64,000 nucleotides of DNA from Zonotrichia leucophrys gambelii (Eukaryota > Chordata > Aves > Passeriformes > Passerellidae): NCBI RefSeq assembly GCF_028769735.1, contig NC_088171.1, forward strand, positions 96,537,412 through 96,601,411, written 5' to 3'. The position numbers and the translations under genes are program-made. Positions 13,195-23,312 of this stretch are shown one piece after another (positions within the stretch are counted from its first letter, which is position 1; every line of letters begins with the position of its first letter). A model generated the notes under the pieces. The model searched no databases and had not been told where the DNA came from. It saw only the letters and a program-made list of their open reading frames with translations.

Positions 13195-13445
13195 TGACAG
13201 TGCATATGCATCTAAGGACAATGCACATGCAAAAGAAGCTAATTAACATCAAACACTAATTAGTCCCTCAGTATTTAGCAATGAAGTATCAGCAGCTGTC
13301 GTAGATGCCATATGCTAATTAGCATTAATAAACTTCAGAAATAATTGTCTCCATTGTTCTGTGTCATAATACTCCCTCTAATTATACTTTGGAGAGCTTT
13401 GCCTATAAATGGTAGCAAGCATTGCATTGCAATGCTTGAAGTTTA
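13195..13445. promoter_or_regulatory. Candidate conserved non-coding element rich in homeodomain/POU-type motifs
   Basis: The stretch packs several TAATTA or ATTA cores together: GCTAATTAACATC near 13238, CTAATTAG near 13256 and a perfect 14-bp palindrome ATGCTAATTAGCAT at 13312-13325. It also holds E-box-like and TGCATATGCA palindromes near 13202. A second palindrome at 13416-13438 has 11-bp perfect arms (CAAGCATTGCA) around one central base and contains ATTGCAAT, a C/EBP-like core. Such clustering in a gene-free region is typical of developmental enhancers in vertebrates. That reading is inference, because conservation cannot be seen from one sequence. Confidence 0.35.
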
Positions 13446-14559
13446 ATGAGCAATTTATGGCAACTTGTGGCAATAAAAAAAAAAAAGGATCTATATTAGA
13501 AAAGAAAAGATTAATTTCAAATTTATAAGTCTATAATTAATGTGTTGGCTTGTACCTGTGTTCAGAAATTCTGTGAGATGGGAGTGAGATTATTTTTTTG
13601 TTCTGTATGCTGCAATGTATACAGCAAAATCATAAAAAATGTGATGTCTTAGTGTAATAGAATTGATTCACTGTCTCTGCATGCAAATTCTCCAAAACAA
13701 CAGTTTTATATCTCACACAAAAGTGTGTGAGCTATTATACTGGAGTGTTTATATTCAACTCTTGGTCTTTATGGTTGTTCAGAATTCCATTTTGTCTAAT
13801 GGTGAGGAAAAAACAAGAATTGTTTTTGGTTTACTCTTATCAATAATGCATTATCCACTATGGATGTTTTTCCACATTTTTTTTTTCATCACCGAAAAGC
13901 TGCATGATTGTTAGTTTTGTTTTAGTTGGTTGGTTTGGGTTTTTTGTTTGTTTGTTAATTTGTTTTCATCAGAATACCAGCAAAATTAATAGGAGACACA
14001 TGTTTAATAACCTGTGACTCTGGAGATCCATTTAGACTTGCTTGAATACTTGTGGTGGCCCTTGCTAAAGACATCCAGCACTGCATTATAAGAAGTGCAA
14101 TTTTCCATGAAATGATCCCTCTACACACACACTGCTCAATGTCTATATCTTTTGGTTTAAGGGATGTCAATAAATCTAAGCCATTCAAATATAGCAGGCA
14201 TACCTAATATTTGATCATGTCTCCCACCAGGAAGTCCAAATGGGATGAAAATGGAAAAGCATGAAAGGGCACATGACAGACTACTGAAGCAGGCAAACCA
14301 ACACCCCACTGCCAAAGGGGCTGAACACTTGCACTATTTCATAACTAAGCTCAGTCTAACCCAGCTCAGTTTGACAGGAGATAGAAGCATCTGTTTGCAA
14401 ACAGAGAATGTTGCTGTTCCACTGTTTACTGATTTGGTTTAAAAACTACCCACCTTCCTTCAGCAGCTGGTTAGAAATATCCAAGATGAAAAGATGATAG
14501 AGGAGTTGTAGAAGCAATTAAAAGGAAAATAAAAAAAGCAATTGATAAATCCATTAGTG
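13446..14559. other. Unassigned non-coding DNA with T-rich tract
   Basis: Contains a T/G-rich simple tract at about 13914-13963. A 65-codon frame starting with ATG at 14245 has no recognisable domain. No gene is supported. Confidence 0.5.
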
Positions 14560-14765
14560 TCTAACAGCCCGATCTGAGGTTGCAATCGTTTGAGACCGTG
14601 ACAGGCTTTGTAAAAGATGATTTCCTCCAAGGAGAGGGATCATTAGCTCACAGAAATGACTAATGTTAGGAGGGGTTATTAGTCTATTATTTCTGTCAGT
14701 GCAGAACCTAAGTACGAAGATTTCACCCATTTCATTAATGCCTATAAAACAAGTGAATTGTGGAT
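14560..14765. promoter_or_regulatory. Candidate conserved non-coding element
   Basis: This block keeps several CpG dinucleotides (in CCCGATC, AATCGTT, GACCGTG and TACGAAG) within an otherwise CpG-poor AT-rich region. It also contains ATTAGC, ATTAATGC and TTATTAG motifs, and it is not low-complexity or repeat-like. The combination suggests constraint, but this is inference only. Confidence 0.25.
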
Positions 14766-16365
14766 GAAAGAGTGCATATGCTTAGGATGAGTACATGTTC
14801 ATGTGAAAGCATGCAATCTAGGTTTTGCAGCTGGCATGGGTTTGAGGCAAAAAATTCAATTATAGGTTATGTTTGGACCTGAAATTTATGATTAAGAGCA
14901 TCTTCAAACTCTATAAAAAAGCAAAAGCACCTTCCTCACAGAAATAATAAGATTTTTAATAATGCAGAGAGAGGTCAAAGCTCAGGAACTTGAGGTTTGA
15001 CCCTGTAAACGAGTTTCTCTCCTATAATTTAAAGAACTTTGTTTTCCAGTTTACATTGGTAATTGATTGCATATTTTCTCTGATTTAAAAACCATTTATT
15101 TGTTTCTGTATAGATGTGAGAAAAAAAACAGAGGAAACCTATCAATTTCAAAGCAAGATAAGGCCATAATTATTTCACATGCCAACTTTGTTACAATATG
15201 TTAAGAGTATGTCCATCAAATTAAGAATATTGTGTATATTTATTCATGCTCACCTGCAGAAACAAATCAATAAGAAAGAGATCTTAATAAACATTTTTGT
15301 GCATCTAAATAAGAAGTAGCTTCCTACATATCTTAAGAGATTTTCTTTAGAAATTACTGTTTTGCTGCTGTGGCTTTGAAATGTCAAAAATAAAAACTAT
15401 CTTTCAGAAAATGTCTTATTTATTCAGACCTGAAGGGATTTTTCGAGTAGTTTATACTTCAGTTTGTACTAACAAGGTGATTTATGCATTTGTACTGTAT
15501 TTTATCATTTATCAAAAGTTTAATGCAATCAGTTTGGGGTTTTGTTTCCATAAAAAGCCCCAGGGCTTTTGATAAAGCTTTTAACTGGAAACATTTCTAC
15601 CTTTACTGTTTATCAAGGTTTTATGGCAGAAGTTAATATATTATGTAGGTAGTTGATTTAGAAGTAACATAATTTTCCTCATTTTTTATTGATTAGATTA
15701 TCTTCTCCTCAAAAGTTGATGTTTCCTCTTACTGTAAGATGTATCACAATCCAACATTTTTCTTGATTGTAAACATATTAAAAATATGAATGAATAATTC
15801 AGTGCTTCAATTTTCCCATCACAAATATATATAAAATCTTGACAATGCCTAATTTCTACATCTTAGTACATGGACTGCTTAGCTTCTCATTTCTGCTATG
15901 TATCAGAAACCTAAGACATCTCATAAATGGGGACAAGTGCACTACTCCCAAAAGAAAAGGGAGTATTGAACCACTTTAGGGAAGGATCATAATATACTTC
16001 AAGTTCTGTAGATTTTTTGGGAGGGAGAGGTATGAAAATAAAAATACTTTAAAAAATCTTTAAACATTTTGTGGGCCCCAGTACAGTGAGAAACATGCTT
16101 GAAAGTATCTAAAATTGCCCTGTTTGACCTTTCTGTTTTTCTTCTTCAGACTACTTACATGCAGGTGACAGTCTGATCCAAGGTACATTCTGGCTGACTG
16201 AACTCCTAAGCAGTAATGCCACCTTTTTCTTCACTATTCACTGGACAAATGAGGTCCACCCAATTTTTCCCTCTAGTTGTTACTTCAAGTGGCCAAGAAA
16301 ATTTTCTAGTCTTGTCTTCATGGAATTTAGGGCTTTGTCTCCATTAGAAAAGAGTGGTCTGGGAA
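14766..16365. other. Unassigned AT-rich non-coding DNA
   Basis: No gene or known repeat. One inverted repeat is present: TTTATCAAAAG at 15508-15518 pairs with 15566-15576, enclosing a second small palindrome around AAAAGCCC/GGGCTTTT. Confidence 0.55.
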
Positions 16366-16370
16366 CATTT
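16366..16370. repeat. Target-site duplication, left copy (CATTT)
   Basis: CATTT immediately precedes the LTR's TG start and is repeated exactly at 16978-16982 after its CA end. Confidence 0.85.
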
Positions 16371-16977
16371 TGTCCTGGTTTAGGGCAAATTTGTTAAAGA
16401 ATCTGTAAAGGAGGGCCCCTCCAGAAAGCGAAACCCACACGGCCCCTTCCCCCAACCGGTTCGGGAAAAAATTCCTCGGAGAGAGGTGAAAAGAACCTGT
16501 TTATTTGACTGGCCCCGCACCCCCCAGCACACAAAATGAACAATACCCGATGACACCGCTCTGAGAAAGATGGCAAAATCAGAAAGTCTCTTTCGGGGGT
16601 GGTTGCTCTGTTCTCAGTCCCTCCGGCGCTGGGCCAGCCGCTGCAGCCGAACCCTTGGTGTTCCCGGGTCCCAGTCAGGAGCAGGTTCGAGATGGTCACA
16701 GAAACAGGAGAGGGGAAACAGTCCAGGAAGCAATGTGGACTGTTTAGCTAAACTAGCTAATAAGCAGAGGCCAAAGCAGAGCAGAAGCAAGAGCCGAAAA
16801 AGAGAGCAAGCAAAAGCAGCAAGCTGAAACCAGAAGTGAAAAAACAGCCCTATGTACTGCTCGTCTCTGTGTCTCTGATAAGAGAAACCCAAACAAAACT
16901 TCCACTCTTCAGAGCCGGTCTTAAAGGTACAGAACAGATGAATGGGGATACAAGCATCATAATGTCACCCCAGGACA
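16371..16977 (-). mobile_element. Complete solo LTR of an avian endogenous retrovirus
   Basis: The 607-bp element begins TGTCCTGG and ends CCAGGACA, a perfect 8-bp inverted terminal repeat with canonical TG...CA ends. A perfect 5-bp target duplication (CATTT) flanks it. Orientation is inferred from a minus-strand AATAAA at 16500-16505 and from similarity, by memory, of the minus-strand start to a family common in songbird genomes. It is GC-rich and CpG-containing compared with its flanks. No internal retroviral genes remain, so this is the product of LTR-LTR recombination. The intact ends and duplication point to a fairly young insertion. A 5-bp duplication fits class I or class III elements better than ERVK. 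Confidence 0.9.
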
Positions 16978-16982
16978 CATTT
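16978..16982. repeat. Target-site duplication, right copy (CATTT)
   Basis: Exact match to 16366-16370 on the other side of the solo LTR. Confidence 0.85.
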
Positions 16983-19210
16983 GTATAATAAAATAATGGT
17001 TATTTCCTCTCCTGTAATTATATCCACACTTTGAACCTTGCAGGAAGCTCAGCATCAGACAGGGTGAGGGGTGGCACAGCCCTGTGCCTACTTGTGGCCT
17101 CTGTGAGTGTGGTTCTGCAGCATGTGTTCTACTCTGGTTAGAGAAAGAAAGCAGCTTGTGCAAACCAAAGTGATCCATGGTGTAAACCAAAGCAGAAGGA
17201 CACTTGAGAAGTTTGTTTGGAGAAGACATCTCAATCAAAACGAGAAATGCAGTGCAACTACATTCTAAAAGTCTGCAAGTTTAACCTGTTTTCTATTGTT
17301 CTCTACTGAATTAACACCGTCTGTGCCTAGAAGTCAGAGCACTTCTCACATATGAAAATTATGAACTATTCATTCTTCTGTTAATTTCAGATAATCTTTA
17401 TCATATTTCTTCCTAACCACTGGAAACTTAGGACAGAGATTCTTCACCTTTCTGGACTCCACTGTGAAGTCAGTTTCATATTGTGACAATTTCATCTCTA
17501 GGAATTGACAGCCTCAGTTAATTCTGAACACGGTCACAGTGACATAAGTAGTTTTGTTTTCATTCTTTTGGAGAATATTTTGGCAGTTTAGGCCATCCTT
17601 GCAATCTAATTGTTTCTCCACAATTATCAAATATTACCATTTACGGTAATAAGACTCTGGATCTGATACTGCTGGGTCACTATCAAAAGTTCCTTCAACA
17701 CTCTGTGAAGTTAAAAATTAAAATGTGAAATATGGATAATGTCAAAGCTAAACCCCTGATGACAAGGACAGCAAGACAGATCCTTGGAACAAGAACAGAA
17801 CCTCCAAAGTCCAAGGCCATAGACAGTCTTAGAACAGATGAGAGGCATATGAACGAAGATATTTCTTGTATTCAATACTACCGATAAAAAACTTAACATT
17901 AAGGGCCAAGACCTTCAGGTTTGTACAGTTATTTTCACAATAGTTCTTTTTTTTTTTTTTAGAACAAGACTCACGTGCATTTTATTTGCATTTTAGCTAA
18001 AACCAATATATTTAATACATATGTTGTCACACCTCAATTATTATATCCAATGCAGTAAATCTTTGTTTTGTTTATTTTACCTATAAAATGAAATATAAAC
18101 ACTTAAATTGAGTAAAAGAAATAGCAGATGCTTTTCACATATGGAAGAGATGATTAATATCCACGACACATTTAGCATGTTCATTTTTGTTAATTGCAGT
18201 GGATGGTCTCAGAAGCAAAATATCTCTCCTACCAGGCATTGTAGGAATGTAACAGGCTTGAACTAATGCTGATGTAATTCTATGTACTCAGAAAATGATT
18301 GCTCAATTTGTATTGATTCAGAGTCATTGACCTGCTTAGATCTTAGGTAAAGAGAAATTTTATTGGAGTGGTAAGTCCCAACACCTATTTCTACTGCTGT
18401 TCAACTACTCACCTCTGAATTCAGATTCAGATTCAGAAAGCATTCCTTTTGCAATTTCACAAAATTTATTTTGGATAGATTTCATCATTAGCCTCCTAAG
18501 GTGAGGCGAAAGTCACTGACAGTTTCTTGCTTATGTCATACGCCAGTCTGGCTTCAGATCAACCCACCACCTCACCTTTGCATCACTTGTGTTGGGTGCT
18601 CCATTCAGAAGAGTTCAGTTGCTGAAATATTGTGACCATCCAGAACTACACAAGTTACCTCTCTTACAGTTTTAAGGTTTCTTCCCAAGCTCTGCTTTTT
18701 CAGAATTCAAAAAATTGGTATTTACTCACCTCCAAGGGTTGCAGGATCTTACAACTGCAATTTTCTGTTGTCCTTGTTCTTTTAGGTATCACCGTATCAT
18801 TTGGTTAGACACAATTCTTTATGAAGACCAAACTAAATTTATTTTATAAAATGCCCAAATTCAGAACAGTGAATGAACTCTGGGCTAGTTGTCTGTCATT
18901 TCCTAGCCCAATGCATCTGTTTTCTGTGGATTAACGGGATTATTGAAGAACTGCCTATGACCTATAATCCTCAGGTTTTTCTCTTGCTATCTGGTCTTAC
19001 AATTCAGTATAGATACTCTTCCTAATTATAACAATCAATGGCCCACAAATGTAACATAATTTGTTCCAATTTTCAGAGGAGCTCCTCTGTTATTCTTAGA
19101 CCATGATGCTATGAATCTTTCTTTCTTCTCTCTTTCTGAGAAGGGGGATGATTCAGCTTCTTCAAGGAACAGGTTCCCTGCAACTCAGGAAAACTATTGT
19201 CTGGATGAAT
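16983..19210. other. Unassigned non-coding DNA
   Basis: No gene or recognised transposon. Contains a T tract at about 17947-17960 and a small GATTCA triplication near 18418-18436. Confidence 0.55.
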
Positions 19211-19315
19211 ATAACATAACATAACATAACATAACATAACATAACATAACATAACATAACATAACATAACATAACATAACATATACAACATAATATAACA
19301 TAACATATAACATAA
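19211..19315. repeat. Pentanucleotide microsatellite (ATAAC)n
   Basis: Fourteen uninterrupted ATAAC units run from 19211 to 19280, followed by degenerate units (ATATAC, AATAT, ACATATAAC) to about 19315. The open frame on the opposite strand through this repeat is an artefact of the repeated unit. Confidence 0.95.
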
Positions 19316-19570
19316 TGGATATATAACTAAAATAGTCTTATTTGAAAGACAAAATAAATTTCTGGCTTAAAATCATAGGATAATGATGACAGCTATTAGA
19401 CAGCTTATCATGAGTAAAGAACATTATTAGGAAACCATTTATGCCTCTTTAAAAACTCTTTTGTTTCCTCCAGTTACACAGATTATCAGAGCAAAACTGT
19501 CAAATTCCCTTTTCTTCATAAAAGGTCACAGAGGAAATTACTAGTGCCTGAAGAAATTCTCAGAGCAATT
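19316..19570. other. Unique sequence between two microsatellites
   Basis: No recognisable feature. Confidence 0.5.
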
Positions 19571-19614
<44 letters not shown>

Positions 19615-19616
19615 TA
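19571..19616. repeat. Tetranucleotide microsatellite (TAGA)n(GACA)n
   Basis: TAGA/GATA units run to about 19600, then switch to GACA units to about 19613. It abuts the longer purine repeat to its right. Confidence 0.95.
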
Positions 19617-19624
19617 AATGATAG

Positions 19625-20199
19625 GAAAGAAAAAGAAGGAAGGAAGGGCGGAAGGAAGTGGCGGAAGGAAGTGGCGGAAGGAAGGAAGGAAGTGGCGGAA
19701 GGAAGGAAGTGGCGGAAGGAAGGAAGGAAGTGGCGGAAGGAAGGAAGTGGCGGAAGGAAGGAAGTGGCGGAAGGAAGGAAGTGGCGGAAGGAAGTGGCGG
19801 AAGGAAGTGGCGGAAGGAAGTGGCGGAAGGAAGTGGGGGAAGGAAGTGGCGGAAGGAAGTGGCGGAAGGAAGGAAGGAAGGAAGGGAGGAAGGAAGGAAG
19901 GAAGGAAGGAAGGAAGGAAGGAAGGAAGGAAGGAAGGAAGGAAGGAAGGAAGGAAGGAAGGAAGGAAGGAAGGAAGGAAGGAAGGAAGGAAGGAAGGAAG
20001 GAAGTGGCGGAAGGAAGGAAGTGGCGGAAGGAAGTGGCGGAAGGAAGTGGCGGAAGTGGCGGAAGTGGCGGAAGTGGCGGAAGGAAGGAAGTGGCGGAAG
20101 GAAGTGGCGGAAGGAAGTGGCGGAAGGAAGTGGCGGAAGGAAGGAAGTGGCGGAAGGAAGGAAGGAAGGAAGGAAGGAAGGAAGGAAGGAAGGAAGGAA

Positions 20200-20293
<94 letters not shown>

Positions 20294-20314
20294 GAAAGAA
20301 AGAAAAAGAAAGAA
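19625..20314. repeat. Compound GGAA / GTGGC-GGAA / GAAA satellite block
   Basis: About 690 bp of purine-rich tandem DNA in a defined order. First come GGAAGGAA spacers punctuated by about thirteen GTGGCGG units and one GTGGGGG variant (to 19863). Then follow a pure purine (GGAA)n run at 19864-20004, a second block with about twelve GTGGCGG units including tight 9-bp GTGGCGGAA repeats near 20047-20080 (to 20151), and a pure purine run at 20152-20314 that changes from GGAA to GAAA. Each GTGGCGG unit carries one CpG. All three plus-strand frames and one minus-strand frame stay open because the units contain no stop codons, so these frames are not genes. Expansion by slippage and unequal exchange explains the layout. 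Confidence 0.95.
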
Positions 20315-21855
20315 CTATTTATTATCTGAAATGTGGCACTGATTAGCAACAGACATTCTCAAGAATTGTCTACAAGTACTTTCTTCTGAGGGTTTAGTGG
20401 CAGGATAGTTACACTTCTGTAGAAACATGTGTTTGTAAGGGGAAAATAAAGAAAAGTCCTATTGTTATTTAATTAAAGAAGAAAAAGTCCAGAGTAAGCA
20501 GATGCATTTTATTTATGAGAATCCATTCCTAGGGCAAATTTTCTTTTATAATTCACACCTACTGAGCCAGTCTCGGATCAGGAGTGATATTGCCCCTAAA
20601 ATATATTATTATAACTAGCTTTGCAGTTGGGAGTACTTGGGTATTTTGTATATGTGGCATGCTCTGGCAAGAACTACTTTTTAAGGGGTTGATTGATGTT
20701 TTTTGCTTAATTTTATTTGGTTGTTTGGTCAGTTTTGGGCTGGGGTTCTTTAGTGTAAAGAAGTAGTAAGTTTTGAAAGAAGTATTAACAACTGTGTATT
20801 TCTCATGCTAAGTGAACAAAGCAGTGGTAAATAGATGTGTGACAAATATACTAAAGGTATTTATAAAGTAAAATAGGGATAGTAAAAATTTATTCCTACA
20901 GATAATTCACTAAATAAGTGAATATGTAAAGAATCTCCCTCCAGCCTTTCTGGAAGGGTGTCACTATAGCAAGACATTACCTAGACTGACATGACACACT
21001 TTCACATCCACCTACTTGACTGCCAATATAACAGCCAACAGAAGCAGAAAAACTTATGCTTAGGACATTCCTTGTAAATCACTAGCTTTTTTTTTTATGC
21101 AAAAGAGAAAGCTTTTTACCTTTTTACTTCAGACTTGATGACACGGCATATATTAGTGCTAGCTACCATAACAGATGTTCTTTTCATTCTGCTAGGATAA
21201 AGCAATTGTTGCAAGCAGTAAGCACTTTGGCCCTTTATAAATGTTGTGGGACATACTATTTTTGAAGTAGAGCAAAAAAAAAACCTCAAAGGACTGAGTG
21301 GTTTACAGCTTTTTTACATGACTTTGTTTCTACAAAGTCTCAAACAGTGGTTGAGGTATAGCTGACAAACAGATCTGTGATCTAACAATTGAAAAGAAAA
21401 AAAAAATTTAATACAAGATGAGGAAAATTTACCCCTTTGCAACTCTTCTGAGTTTATCAAAAACAATGAAAGAAATTGAAAAATTACCTCCTCTAGTTAG
21501 ACTTCAGAGAGTGTTCAAATCAGTGCAGTAAACCAAACTAGTGTGAAGGGAAATAAAAGACCACTTCGGGCTAAAATATGAAAGCCAAGCTACTGCTTTA
21601 GATGTGGATATGTAAGTCATCTGGTTGATTTTCTGGGATGCCCTGCAAGATATGTAGATTGAAAACAATGTCAAATGTAAAAGGATCATCAAAGTAGATG
21701 TTCTACATTTGAAGACAGATGGAAGCAAAACACCTCCAGCTTTATACTAATACATTCAAAACTGCTTGTGTCTAAAAATAATGATCAGATTGTTCAGCTG
21801 GTATTAATTAATGATAAAACATAACTTTCCATATATTCATACTTAAAAGTATTGT

Positions 21856-21877
21856 CTTTGAAGTCAATACTTCAAAG
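21856..21877. repeat. Perfect short hairpin
   Basis: CTTTGAAGT (21856-21864) pairs with ACTTCAAAG (21869-21877) around the loop CAAT. Further partial complementarity (TTGTC upstream, GACAA downstream) extends the foldback. No function can be inferred. Confidence 0.6.
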
Positions 21878-23277
21878 TACTTCAAGACAAAGTGCTTAAA
21901 CATGGAAATGAAACTGGTAAAAATTTGTGTACACATTAAATCCAAAAGGTTGAAACAGTCTGCTTACTTTACTCATTTTAATCTTTCCTTTTGCTTTCCA
22001 AGATATTGGACTTATTTATTTTAGTGTTTTTCAATGAGCAAAGAATTATTTTACTTCAACAAGGTGGTAAAATCCTGATGTAAGAGTAATCAGAAAGTGT
22101 ATTTTTTTCTGGCTAAGTTCATCCTAAGATTGTCAGAAACATAATGAAGAAAAATAGAATATATGTCTATTAATCGGAACACAAAAATTCATCCTTATTG
22201 GAAATGGATTAGGATGAGGAGAGATGGTCATGATCAGCTTTGTATTTTCTGTAATGTCATATTCTACCAAACTTGATTCTCTGCTTTAGTTGGGGCGTTA
22301 TTGTTATGGCCCTGGAAGAAAAAAAAATTAAGAAGAGCCTAATATTCACTTCAGCTTAAAATATGTTTCCCTTTTATTGTTATTATTGTTGCTACTGATT
22401 TTTTCCTTTCTTTTGTTAAATCTATTTACAGTCAAAGACAATTATCATTATAGTTAGCTCAGTGCCAGGAATCCAGTTTTGTTACTCCTTTATCCAATTC
22501 CATAAATATCACATCCCATGACTGATTAAACGAAAATTATTTTTCTGGTAACTTCTATGGTCTTGGGAGTTGACAGTGCTTCTGCCCATGATGCTGCAGT
22601 TTCATATTAATTCCGTCAAGCAAGGCAAGTGAATCAGTTTATACAATCCTCAATTTTTTTAAAATCTTTTCCTCACTCAGATATCTCTCATCTTTACATC
22701 ACAATAAGGTCAATTATTTACTCTGTTATCTTAAAAATGAAGAAAATGTTTCCTAAGAAAATACTGAAATATACACACCATTCAAGTTAGTACTGCCACA
22801 CAGTGCCACTGTGTGACTCAGGAATTGGTGAATTTTTCTTCTGGATTATCAGAGAAATTACAGTTTTATCTTAAAATGGAATAGACATTGTGGCCAAAAT
22901 GCATTTTACACATTTCATTTTGGGAGGGAGACAGTAAGAAAAATTATTTATTCATATGTAAGAATGATACATGCTGAGCATGATTAATTGCTAAATCGTA
23001 TAAAGGCTAATGACAATTTTGACAATTCTTTGTAACTGAATTTACTTTGGTATCCATGGGATTTAGGGGATTAGCTGCATTTTAGACTTCTAAATACCTT
23101 GCAAATCTGACTTGTAATGTCTTCCTTATAAGAATCTTCTTTTTGTGAAGCTAAAGAGGACTACTCTGATGTTAAGACCATTTCATTATGTCAATGTCAT
23201 AATAACAAGTTTGCTGTGAAATTTATAACAAGAGAATGACAAAAAATATTTTAGTGGTTCTCAAGTAATATCTTGTA

Positions 23278-23312
23278 AGGCTAAATTACAGGCTAAATAC
23301 AGGCTAAATTAC
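23278..23312. repeat. Three-copy 11-12 bp tandem repeat
   Basis: AGGCTAAATTAC, AGGCTAAATAC and AGGCTAAATTAC follow one another directly. Confidence 0.8.

Noticed and set aside
16394..16892. Several overlapping 85-101 codon frames on both strands
   Set aside because: They fall within the GC-rich solo LTR, which in solo form carries no genes.
19109..19306. Minus-strand frame rich in Met-Leu-Cys-Tyr repeats
   Set aside because: It is a direct translation of the (ATAAC)n microsatellite.
19570..20349. Long repetitive open frames on both strands (up to 259 codons)
   Set aside because: They are translations of the GGAA/GTGGC satellite. All frames stay open because the repeat unit lacks stop codons.
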